Position numbers and translations under genes: made by a program
Notes under the pieces: generated by a model
Told to the model about the DNA's origin: nothing
Seen by the model: the letters and a program-made list of their open reading frames with translations, nothing else
Database searches by the model: none
Assembly: GCA_030670165.1 (NCBI GenBank)
Contig: DAOVCF010000086.1
Location: 1-8,198, forward strand
DNA: 8,198 bases
DNA from: Candidatus Stahliibacteriota bacterium
GTDB lineage: Bacteria > Hydrothermota > Tepidihabitantia > B3-TA06
Direction: 5' to 3'
Shown here: piece after piece, positions 1 to 6,354 of the stretch
Layout: each line of letters begins with the position of its first letter
Numbering within the stretch: the first letter of the stretch is position 1

Positions 1-31
1 GTATATGAGTAATCACGCTTCGGTCAAATAG

Positions 32-60
32 AAGAGGGGTCGGGATAGCCGACCCCTCTT
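32..60 (-). terminator. Rho-independent terminator of the C25 peptidase gene
   Basis: A perfect 12-bp inverted repeat (arms 32-43 and 49-60, loop GATAG) lies 17 nt beyond the stop codon of the minus-strand peptidase gene. Read on the minus strand, the GC-rich stem is followed by CTATTTG, a short and imperfect U-rich run. Read on the plus strand it is followed by ACAATCG, so it is best oriented for the minus-strand gene. The stem is strong but the U-tract is modest, so termination efficiency is inferred. Confidence 0.8.
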
Positions 61-76
61 ACAATCGTGGTTATGG

Positions 77-2332
77 CTATCTGATGACTATCGTCTTGGC
101 AGACTTCGTGATACCTTCGCTACTCAGGGTAATAAAGTAGGCGCCGGAGGGAAAGCCTGCAGTGTTCCACTCAACGGTTTGAATCCCGGCATCAACATGG
201 CCGTCCATCAGTGTTTCGACCTTGCGACCGCAAGCGTCCCACACCTCGATGCGCACCTCGGCAGGTTCAGGCAGGCTGAAGCTTATCCGGTTCTCAAAAT
301 CTACATCGAGACTTGTCGGGGAGACGGGAGGTGTCTTTTCAGCCACCGCGGGGTCCGGCAAACTGCCCTCGCGTCCGAAGTGACGCAGGGCTGGATCACC
401 GTAAAGGGTATGCCCGTAGGAGTTCACATACTTGCTCACACGGGATTCTGAGTTGTAGTATTGGAGCCTGCCGGCATCCACCGCGTCGCCCAGGACGTGA
501 TCGTAGGTGGTTTTCTTAAGGTAGTTGTCCAGAACGTAGTAGTAGAGACCGTTTTGGCCGCCGTCCTGGGGGCCGCTCCAGCCCTGTCTACCCAGGGCGG
601 AGCGCGTATGGGCAACTACAGCGACGCTTGAGTAGTTCAGCAGGTCTTGCGCCAGGGAGTGTGCATCCTCGGGGTAACCGTTGAGGCAGGAGAGAAGGAA
701 CGCCACGTTCGGCTTTTCGGTGTTAAGAAGGAAAGCGTCCGTGTTCGCAAGGCCGGTAGGCCAGGCGAATTCATTGTCCCTTGGGATACCGTCTCCATTA
801 TCGTTCCACACGCAGCGGGAGAACTGGTTCCTCCACCCGTGGTTGTTCTCTACGAACAATCCGGCGTCGGTGTTTTTCAGGGTATTCTTCAGGTTGCTCC
901 GGGTGAAGTTGACGTCACAACTGTAAAGTGATGGCCCGTCGCCTTCCTTCTCGTAGAGGGTGGTGGCCAGCGATCCTTTTATGATCCCGCTGTTCATCAG
1001 GAGTTCCATGTAGTGGGCACCGTCGTAACCGGGATACCCACCTCCGTTCTCGTTCGGGTACCAGAGTATACCGCCGGCAAGAACCGAGGTCTCCTTGTAG
1101 GTTGTGTTTTTATCGTACTCGAATAGCCAGGTTTGTTCCAAGATAGAAGGGACGGTTGTTGTAAAGGAGGAGTTAATGCGACCGACATGAAGCTCCATCT
1201 CGAGGTCCGGGGCGTCCTGAGGATCCTCAAAGCCGCCGGCGGAAAGGGCCTCTCCGTAGTAGCTATCGCCGTCCTCGTTCCAGGACTCCTCATCAGGCTT
1301 GGACAGGTCCCCGTAGTAGATGTCCGAAGGGATATCTGCCAAATCAGGCCACCAGCCGGCGTTGCCGTTGTTGAATGGGGAAAGTATCCGCATCGGGATG
1401 TCTGCATGGTGGCCTATGATTAAGAGGTAGTCGTAGTCGGCGGCGTGCCCGCGCAGCCAGTTGCGAATCTTTTGCGGCAAGTCCACCCCTGAGGTAGAAC
1501 CCGCTATATCCTCCACGGTCGCCACACTGACGTTGAAGCCGGTATGCCTGCGCCACTGGCGGTACAGGCTGGTAGAATCTTTGAGCGCGGCGGTAGTCAG
1601 GATAAGCATCCGCGGGTTTGCAAGCACGCGGCCAGAGGGGCGGTACCACTCACGGGCCTCGTCCTTGTTGTAGATGTATTCAGGTACATCCGGATAAAGG
1701 GTTCCCTTGCGGATGAAGCCGTCAACGAACTCGGCGTGCTCCTCAGAGACCGGGGCGTAGCGGATGCTGACCGTCACGTCGCGTGCGAAGGAGAGTGCGC
1801 CGGAGAGAGGATCATAGGCGAAGGGATAGACTGCCACGGTGACCAGCGAGTACTCGCGGCGCTCCCCTGTAGCATGAATCTCGCCCAGGTGATCCGGCAA
1901 CTTCTCTTCCCCGGAGTAGACGCGGGAGCGTGTCTCTTCGTAGAGCACGTGAAGGTTGTTCAGCGTGGTGTTCGTGGCTCCAAGCGGTAGCGCCGGAAGT
2001 GAAGCCTCAACGAGATATGCCCCGGGCAACTCGCAGCGGTTCCCGGAAACATCCACACTTACAACTTCACTTCCAGGGGGAAGCGCAAAGGTATAGGTAG
2101 GCATAGGCAGACGAGGATGACCTGGATACTGCCGATAACCTACCCCGGGCATTCCTATCCGAACCTCGTCGTTACCCAACGGAATAATCTCAAAGTCGGG
2201 CATAGTTAGACGGTACACGCAAGAACCTTCAGTTCCGCACAGTGGAATCCGGCCTGCCGTGCTAGGGTTCTCACCGGCAAAAAGGGCAGTCGCCGCAAGC
2301 ACCATCATGCCCACTACGAGTGATCTTTTCAT
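77..2332 (-). CDS. Secreted gingipain-like cysteine peptidase (family C25) with C-terminal sorting domain
   Basis: This 751-residue protein is a probable exported cysteine endopeptidase. Residues 1-19 form a signal peptide (basic MKR, hydrophobic core, cleavage near LFA|GEN). About 35-200 resemble a C25 propeptide. About 235-655 are the C25 catalytic domain: SDIYYGDL near 336, an acidic NEDGDSYYGE segment at 352-361, the probable catalytic His498 in NNHGW, and the probable nucleophile Cys549 in LLSCLNG. An acidic DNGDG loop at 511-515 may bind calcium. About 680-751 are a beta-rich tail with SGAYFITL and a basic end (KTIVIR), the style of the type IX secretion type A sorting domain or the related FlgD-like Ig fold. 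The ATG follows AAGGAGGA at good spacing. The family and the His/Cys pair are seen in the sequence; secretion by a type IX system and surface attachment are inferred, as no secretion genes lie here. The gene stands alone between its own promoter and terminator. Substrate specificity cannot be read. Confidence 0.9.
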   Translation of the reverse strand: MKRSLVVGMMVLAATALFAGENPSTAGRIPLCGTEGSCVYRLTMPDFEIIPLGNDEVRIGMPGVGYRQYPGHPRLPMPTYTFALPPGSEVVSVDVSGNRCELPGAYLVEASLPALPLGATNTTLNNLHVLYEETRSRVYSGEEKLPDHLGEIHATGERREYSLVTVAVYPFAYDPLSGALSFARDVTVSIRYAPVSEEHAEFVDGFIRKGTLYPDVPEYIYNKDEAREWYRPSGRVLANPRMLILTTAALKDSTSLYRQWRRHTGFNVSVATVEDIAGSTSGVDLPQKIRNWLRGHAADYDYLLIIGHHADIPMRILSPFNNGNAGWWPDLADIPSDIYYGDLSKPDEESWNEDGDSYYGEALSAGGFEDPQDAPDLEMELHVGRINSSFTTTVPSILEQTWLFEYDKNTTYKETSVLAGGILWYPNENGGGYPGYDGAHYMELLMNSGIIKGSLATTLYEKEGDGPSLYSCDVNFTRSNLKNTLKNTDAGLFVENNHGWRNQFSRCVWNDNGDGIPRDNEFAWPTGLANTDAFLLNTEKPNVAFLLSCLNGYPEDAHSLAQDLLNYSSVAVVAHTRSALGRQGWSGPQDGGQNGLYYYVLDNYLKKTTYDHVLGDAVDAGRLQYYNSESRVSKYVNSYGHTLYGDPALRHFGREGSLPDPAVAEKTPPVSPTSLDVDFENRISFSLPEPAEVRIEVWDACGRKVETLMDGHVDAGIQTVEWNTAGFPSGAYFITLSSEGITKSAKTIVIR

Positions 2333-2420
2333 CTATTTCCTCCTTGAGTTCTAGTTTCAATCACCCCCCCTCAACCCAACACCTTTTTATTCTCGCACCT
2401 TAAAACTTTACCTGTAGATT

Positions 2421-2448
2421 ATTATAACGCTTCTGGGGCTTTTGACAA
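2421..2448 (-). promoter_or_regulatory. Sigma-70-type promoter for the C25 peptidase
   Basis: On the minus strand the sequence reads TTGTCA (2448-2443), a 16-bp spacer, then a perfect TATAAT (2426-2421). The start of transcription would be near 2414, giving a leader of about 80 nt. The leader contains a run of seven G (plus-strand C at 2364-2370) and the ribosome binding site AAGGAGGA (2345-2338), 5 nt before the ATG. The promoter lies inside the 3' end of the gene remnant described at 2422-2604. Confidence 0.75.
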
Positions 2449-2604
2449 CCCCTTGCCTGGGGTGTCTGCGTGTCGGACTATCTCATACTCCATGTCTGGG
2501 CAGCGGTTGAAATATGCATCGTCGTGATGTATCAGGACGGTATCTGCGAAGACCTCGGACCAAACGCGTTCATTCGGACAATCGGCGTCCAGATACCTTG
2601 ACAA
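2422..2604 (-). pseudogene. Probable remnant of a decayed protein gene, or small unknown ORF
   Basis: The minus strand is open from 2637 to the stop at 2422-2424. From a TTG at 2604 it would encode 60 residues. The translation looks like real protein, with an acidic and aromatic segment VLIHHDDAYFNRCPDMEYEI at 23-42. It somewhat resembles segments with an N-C-C motif in secreted hypothetical proteins from candidate phyla, but I cannot name a family. The frame has no ATG start; a TAG closes it upstream (2638-2640) and there is only a weak AGGTG before the TTG. Two promoters overlap its ends: the peptidase promoter at its 3' end and the plus-strand promoter at its 5' end. A truncated, decaying gene fragment is the best reading. 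A chance open frame or a genuine small protein is possible. Confidence 0.3.
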
Positions 2605-2625
2605 GTTGGCACCTGATTCTATAAT
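2598..2625 (+). promoter_or_regulatory. Consensus sigma-70 promoter for the zinc-ribbon gene and downstream operon
   Basis: A perfect TTGACA (2598-2603) and a perfect TATAAT (2620-2625) are separated by 16 bp. Transcription would start near 2632, about 25 nt before the ATG at 2657. Because the promoter covers 2598-2625, the longer reading frame that could begin at TTG 2606 is not a plausible start. Confidence 0.85.
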
Positions 2626-2644
2626 CGTGTCCGTTGACTATCAT

Positions 2645-2650
2645 GGAGGT
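2645..2650 (+). promoter_or_regulatory. Ribosome binding site fixing the zinc-ribbon start
   Basis: GGAGGT lies 6 nt before the ATG at 2657. It selects this start over the in-frame TTG at 2606, which has no such site and sits inside the promoter. The ATG at 2643 is in another frame. Confidence 0.8.
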
Positions 2651-2656
2651 CTTGCG

Positions 2657-3022
2657 ATGTTCGAGATAGAATGTCCGACTTGCGAGGAGAGGTTTTCAGC
2701 AAGTCGGGAACCTGAAGTCGGAGCCAAGCTTGAATGTCCTAAGTGCGGCGAGTTGCTGAAGGTTATCTGTGACGATCCACTAGAGATATCGTATTGGGAT
2801 GAGGAGGAGGAGGAAGGCGAAGAACCCGAGGGCTATGAGGAATCTTTGGACGAGGTGCAGGGGCTGGTGGAAAAGTCAAGCCGCCCGGTTTTCCCGGAGG
2901 ACGAGGAGAACGAGACCATCGAGCTTCTGGAAAGAAGCATCCTATTTAATGACTCAGATGAAGAGGGCGAGGGGGAAGAAGACGAAGATTCAGACGAGCT
3001 GTTAGGGAACACCCCGGCTTGA
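2657..3022 (+). CDS. LysW-like zinc-ribbon protein with long acidic C-terminal tail
   Basis: The protein has 121 residues. Residues 1-45 form a two-CXXC zinc ribbon: C6-P-T-C9 and C27-P-K-C30-G, with PEVG before the second pair and L-K-V followed by D-D-P-L (about 34-42) after it. This spacing and the V..xDPL element match the LysW/ArgW amino-group carrier family of the alpha-aminoadipate lysine and related ornithine routes. LysW is about 54 residues and ends in EDWGE, whose terminal Glu carries the substrate. Here that end is replaced by YWDEEEEEGEE (47-57) and a further tail of about 65 residues, extremely rich in Glu and Asp and ending in GNTPA. A standard carrier role is therefore doubtful. 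No lysine or arginine genes are adjacent. A general zinc-ribbon protein with an acidic interaction tail is the alternative. It is the first gene after a consensus promoter, 96 nt before the mutase. The domain is clear; the function is unknown. Confidence 0.8.
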   Translation: MFEIECPTCEERFSASREPEVGAKLECPKCGELLKVICDDPLEISYWDEEEEEGEEPEGYEESLDEVQGLVEKSSRPVFPEDEENETIELLERSILFNDSDEEGEGEEDEDSDELLGNTPA

Positions 3023-3091
3023 ATACACAGGCCTGAACCGATACCTTCCAACAGACAGCATCGCCATGGGGTTGGGGGCGAATTTGTCTTC

Positions 3092-3120
3092 TTGACATCA
3101 CCCTTAAGAAGGGCTAAAAT
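3092..3120 (+). promoter_or_regulatory. Probable internal promoter for the mutase-glmS genes
   Basis: TTGACA (3092-3097), a 17-bp spacer and TAAAAT (3115-3120) make a good sigma-70-type match, with one mismatch in the -10 box. The -10 overlaps the ATG at 3119. Transcription would start near 3127-3128, at a second in-frame ATG, giving a nearly leaderless message. The spacer holds a small inverted repeat, CCCTT-aag-AAGGG (3101-3113), which may be an operator-like element or chance. The same bases include the AGAAGGG that could serve as ribosome binding site on read-through transcripts. Confidence 0.55.
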
Positions 3121-4435
3121 GACCCGCATGGTGAAGTTTTCCGTATCAGGTCTTCGAGGAGTCTTCGGTGAAGAACTCAAGACAGGTTATCTCGTAGCCC
3201 TATCCCAGGCGTTTGCCCGGTTCATGGGGGCGGGAAACCTGCTGTTGGCTCGGGATGCCCGCAGATCAAGTCCCCAGATCTACGAAGCGGTTAAGATCGG
3301 ATTGATCCGGGCAGGAATGAATGTCCTGGAGGCGGGCATGGTGCCCACGCCCACCGCGGTCTTCGGCACCAGGGTGTTTGATGCGGATGCGGGTTTAGTT
3401 ATTACCGCCAGCCACAACCCGCCGGATCATAACGGCCTGAAATTCCTGGAGAGAGGCCGATTCCTTGCACCTGCGAAGATCAGGGAGTTTATAAGCTACG
3501 CAGAAACAGCAAAATCCTATCAGCCGACGCGTCACGGAGACGCTGAGGAAATCAAAGCCTTACTTTCGCATCTGGGAGCTGTGATAAATGAGGTGGGTGG
3601 AGACAAGGAACCACGTCTGAGGGTAGGGCTTGATCCGGTGAACGGTGCGGCTGGGCCGGAGGCGATGATGCTGCTTGAAGAGCTGAACTGCGAGGTTCAT
3701 GCCGTCAACTCCGAGCCGAGCGGTCGTTTCGGCAGAGGACCGGAGCCGGTGTCTGAAAACCTTAAGGGACTGAGGTCGTTGGTAAGGGATAAAGGGTTGG
3801 ATGTGGGGTTCGCCTTCGATCCGGACGGCGACCGGCTGGCCTTTATCGATGAGAATGCCCGCGCTCCCGGAGAGGAGTACACGGTTCCTCTATGTGCACA
3901 ATGGGCGCTTGAAAGAACAAAGGGCGATGTGGTGGTAAATCTTTCAACCTCCCGTTTGATCGAGCACGTAGCAGAGAGATTCAGGGTTAAGCTTCATCGC
4001 ACCCCGGTTGGAGAGGCGCACGTGGTTGACCGTCTCTTGGATGTCAACGGGCGATGCGGGGGTGAAGGAAACGGTGGATTCATCCTGCCTTGCTTCAACG
4101 GCACCCGCGACGGACTTCTGGCCATGGCGGTTCTTATCCAGCTTCGGCGCAAACACGACTCGCTTGCAGAGATGGTGGATTCGCTGCCTACCTGTCATCG
4201 GCGCAAAGACAAGTTCAGGATAGAATGGTCGGAGGGATTAGTGGAAAGGGTTACCTCCCTGTTTCCCTCCGCCCGTAGGGATACGCGGGACGGCATCTGG
4301 CTGGCAGAAGAGGATTTTTTTCTACACCTGCGTCCCTCGAATACAGAACCGATGGTTAGATTGATAGTTGAAGCGTATACGAGTGAACGGGCGGATAAGA
4401 TCATTGAGGAGGTGAGAAGATTATGTGTGGAATAG
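3119..4435 (+). CDS. glmM: Alpha-D-phosphohexomutase, probable phosphoglucosamine mutase
   Basis: The enzyme interconverts hexose 6- and 1-phosphates through a phosphoserine; here the likely substrate is glucosamine-6-phosphate, on the way to UDP-GlcNAc. The 438-residue frame carries all four family landmarks: SGLRG near 10-14, the phosphoserine loop TASHNP (Ser98), the metal loop DPDGDR (234-239), the sugar loop GEGNGG (315-320) and the phosphate loop RPSNTEP (405-411). The sugar loop is the form common in archaeal-type phosphoglucosamine/phosphomannose mutases, not the GEQSGH of classical bacterial GlmM, so phosphomannomutase or phosphoglucomutase activity is also possible. The glmS start lies inside this gene's 3' end (13-nt overlap), which favours the glucosamine role. 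The start is uncertain: ATG 3119 follows AGAAGGG, ATG 3128 fits the internal promoter, and TTG 3092 would make 447 residues but coincides with the -35 box. Confidence 0.88.
   Translation: MTRMVKFSVSGLRGVFGEELKTGYLVALSQAFARFMGAGNLLLARDARRSSPQIYEAVKIGLIRAGMNVLEAGMVPTPTAVFGTRVFDADAGLVITASHNPPDHNGLKFLERGRFLAPAKIREFISYAETAKSYQPTRHGDAEEIKALLSHLGAVINEVGGDKEPRLRVGLDPVNGAAGPEAMMLLEELNCEVHAVNSEPSGRFGRGPEPVSENLKGLRSLVRDKGLDVGFAFDPDGDRLAFIDENARAPGEEYTVPLCAQWALERTKGDVVVNLSTSRLIEHVAERFRVKLHRTPVGEAHVVDRLLDVNGRCGGEGNGGFILPCFNGTRDGLLAMAVLIQLRRKHDSLAEMVDSLPTCHRRKDKFRIEWSEGLVERVTSLFPSARRDTRDGIWLAEEDFFLHLRPSNTEPMVRLIVEAYTSERADKIIEEVRRLCVE
4407..4415 (+). promoter_or_regulatory. Strong ribosome binding site of glmS inside the mutase gene
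   Basis: AGGAGGTGA, a full match to the 16S rRNA tail, lies 7 nt before the glmS ATG at 4423 and inside the last codons of the mutase gene. It fixes the start that gives the obligatory Met-Cys N-terminus. With the 13-nt gene overlap it indicates coupled and independently strong initiation of glmS. Confidence 0.85.
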
Positions 4436-6255
4436 TAGGCTACCTGGGCAACCGCGACATAGAGTCGGTTATCCTTGTCGGATTGGAGAGGCTTGAGTAC
4501 CGCGGGTACGATTCCTGCGGCATCGCCCTCGTAGATGAGGGCAAGATCAAGATTACCAAGGTCACAGGTCGCCTTCAGAACCTCAAAGACGCTTTGGAAA
4601 AGCACCCTCTTGCGGGATCGGTGGGAATCGGTCACACCCGTTGGGCCACTCACGGATCGGTAAGAAAGCGCAACGCGCATCCCTTCACCGATTCCGAGGG
4701 CAGGTTCGCGGTTGTGCACAACGGGATCATCGAGAATCACGCCGAACTGCGCCGCACGCTCGAAGCCAAGGGGCATAAGTTTACTTCAGACACCGACTCC
4801 GAGATCGTACCCCACCTTCTGGCTTCCTGCTACAAGGACGATTTTCTAAGTGCCGTACTTAGTACGGTTAAACGTCTTAAGGGCAGTTTCGCCCTGGCCG
4901 CGATATCGCGTGATGAGCCTGATTCTCTCATCGGTGTCAGGACGGGTTCGCCCCTGGTCGTAGGCATAGGCAGAAAAGAGTTTGCCCTCGCATCCGACCC
5001 TCTGGCTCTGGTGGGTATCACCCAGCGGATGATAGCGCTCGGCAACGGCGAGGTGGTCGTAATCCGCGCTGGTCGTCAACCTGAGGTTTACGATTTCAGC
5101 GGGCAACGTTTGAGGCCCCAGTCGGTGCCCATAGAATTCCGCCCCAAGTCCGTATCCAAGGGACGCTACCGGCATTTCATGCGCAAGGAGATATTCGAAC
5201 AGCCAAAGGTTATTGCGACTAATCTCGAACGTCGGATACGCAACGCCCGCATCTCGCTGGGGTCTGCATATCGCTTCTACCCTGAAGAGCTTGAGGATTT
5301 CGAGCACATAATCATCCAGGCCTGCGGCACAAGCTACCACGCCGGTCTGGTGGCACGCTACTTTATCGAGCGCTTCACCGGCGTGCATACCGAGGCGGAG
5401 ATTGCATCGGAACTTATAGATCGCACCTCCATCTTCGGCAAGCACGATCTCATGATAGCGATCAGCCAGTCGGGTGAGACCGCGGATACCCTGGTAGCCC
5501 TGCGTGCAGCACGTCGCCACTCCGACCTCAAGGTGCTTTCCATAGTCAACGTGAAGCGCACCTCGGTGGACCGCGAGTCCGACTCCTCAATCTACATCCA
5601 CGCCGGTCCTGAGATCGGGGTGGCCTCCACCAAGGCCTACACCGCTGAGCTTTTTGCGCTTCTCGTTTTCGCCATGGAGCTTGCCCGACTCAATGGTGCG
5701 ATGAAACCCAAACAGTTAAAAGAGATCAAGAGAGCCCTTTCTTCTCTGCCCGAACAGATGAACCGGATGCTAAAACAGGACCGCCGCATTCGCGATATCG
5801 CCAGGCAATTCCAAAAACGAAACTCCTATCTTTTCCTTGGGCGTGGGATTAACTATCCCACAGCTTTAGAAGGGGCGCTCAAGCTCAAGGAGATAAGCTA
5901 CGTCCACGCAACAGGCTACCCTGCAGGCGAAATGAAACACGGCCCCATATCTCTCATAGACTCCAAGACTCCGGTAGTGGTTGTGGCGCCGCGCGATTCA
6001 ACCTACGAGAAGATGAGCGCCAACATAGAGGAGGTGGCCGCGCGGGGAGGTCAGGTGATCGCGGTGGGCACGGCGGACGACCGCGAGCTTGCCAAACGAA
6101 GCGCCGCTTTTATACCCATACCCGAGGTCCCGGAGTACATACTTCCCTTCCTTACGGTGATTCCACTGCAGCTTCTTGCCTATCATACCGCGGTATTCAG
6201 AGGCTGCGACGTGGACAAGCCGCGCAATCTGGCAAAGAGCGTGACCGTTGAATGA
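4423..6255 (+). CDS. glmS: Glutamine--fructose-6-phosphate aminotransferase (isomerizing)
   Basis: GlmS uses glutamine and fructose-6-phosphate to make glucosamine-6-phosphate, the first committed step to UDP-GlcNAc for peptidoglycan and other glycans, in the cytoplasm. The 610 residues match the usual length. Residues 2 to about 220 are the class II glutaminase domain: Cys2 becomes the N-terminal nucleophile, with YRGYDS (26-31), HTRWATHG (71-78), HNGIIENH (99-106) and TDSEI (124-128). The first SIS domain (about 290-425) has CGTSYHAG (301-308), SQSGET (348-353) and STKAYT (402-407). The second (about 460-600) has the isomerase segment KLKEISY with Glu490, GEMKHGP with His506, and the conserved end DKPRNLAKSVTVE with Lys605. 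All key residues are present. Its start overlaps the mutase gene. No glmS ribozyme is possible upstream, because coding sequence runs right up to the start. Confidence 0.98.
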   Translation: MCGIVGYLGNRDIESVILVGLERLEYRGYDSCGIALVDEGKIKITKVTGRLQNLKDALEKHPLAGSVGIGHTRWATHGSVRKRNAHPFTDSEGRFAVVHNGIIENHAELRRTLEAKGHKFTSDTDSEIVPHLLASCYKDDFLSAVLSTVKRLKGSFALAAISRDEPDSLIGVRTGSPLVVGIGRKEFALASDPLALVGITQRMIALGNGEVVVIRAGRQPEVYDFSGQRLRPQSVPIEFRPKSVSKGRYRHFMRKEIFEQPKVIATNLERRIRNARISLGSAYRFYPEELEDFEHIIIQACGTSYHAGLVARYFIERFTGVHTEAEIASELIDRTSIFGKHDLMIAISQSGETADTLVALRAARRHSDLKVLSIVNVKRTSVDRESDSSIYIHAGPEIGVASTKAYTAELFALLVFAMELARLNGAMKPKQLKEIKRALSSLPEQMNRMLKQDRRIRDIARQFQKRNSYLFLGRGINYPTALEGALKLKEISYVHATGYPAGEMKHGPISLIDSKTPVVVVAPRDSTYEKMSANIEEVAARGGQVIAVGTADDRELAKRSAAFIPIPEVPEYILPFLTVIPLQLLAYHTAVFRGCDVDKPRNLAKSVTVE

Positions 6256-6290
6256 TGAAAATCGATGTGGGAAAACGTGGAACAAGGAAA

Positions 6291-6326
6291 AGGGAAGAGC
6301 AGTGTAAATCTAAAAATCTCTTCCTT
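6291..6326 (+). terminator. Weak hairpin between glmS and recA
   Basis: AGGGAAGAG (6291-6299) can pair with CTCTTCCTT (6318-6326), including one G-U pair, around an 18-nt loop. It is followed by AAATTAAAGG, not a U-run. It may act as a weak terminator, attenuator or RNA-processing site, or have no role. In the 99-nt spacer I see no convincing -35/-10 pair and no recognisable SOS box for recA. Confidence 0.25.
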
Positions 6327-6343
6327 AAATTAAAGGGAGAACG

Positions 6344-6350
6344 AAGGAGG
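6344..6350 (+). promoter_or_regulatory. Ribosome binding site of recA
   Basis: AAGGAGG lies 4 nt before the ATG at 6355. The spacing is short but the match is complete. A second ATG at 6351 directly abuts the site and is in another frame, so 6355 is the start. Confidence 0.7.
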
Positions 6351-6354
6351 ATGC

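Noticed and set aside
2442..2447. Perfect TTGACA on the plus strand, suggesting another plus-strand promoter
   Set aside because: No acceptable -10 box lies 15-19 bp downstream (about TCTGCG). The same bases serve as the -35 of the minus-strand peptidase promoter, which has a perfect -10.
2606..2656. Longer N-terminus of the zinc-ribbon protein from TTG 2606
   Set aside because: The consensus promoter occupies 2598-2625, so a transcript starting near 2632 cannot contain this codon. The ATG at 2657 has a proper ribosome binding site.
3023..3091. Possible terminator between the zinc-ribbon and mutase genes
   Set aside because: The stretch has GC-rich words but no convincing stem followed by a U-run, so read-through is more likely.
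4195..4776. Long open frames antisense to the mutase/glmS junction and to glmS (such as 4846-5520)
   Set aside because: They lie wholly within well-supported genes on the opposite strand, have no recognisable domains, and are explained as codon-usage shadows.
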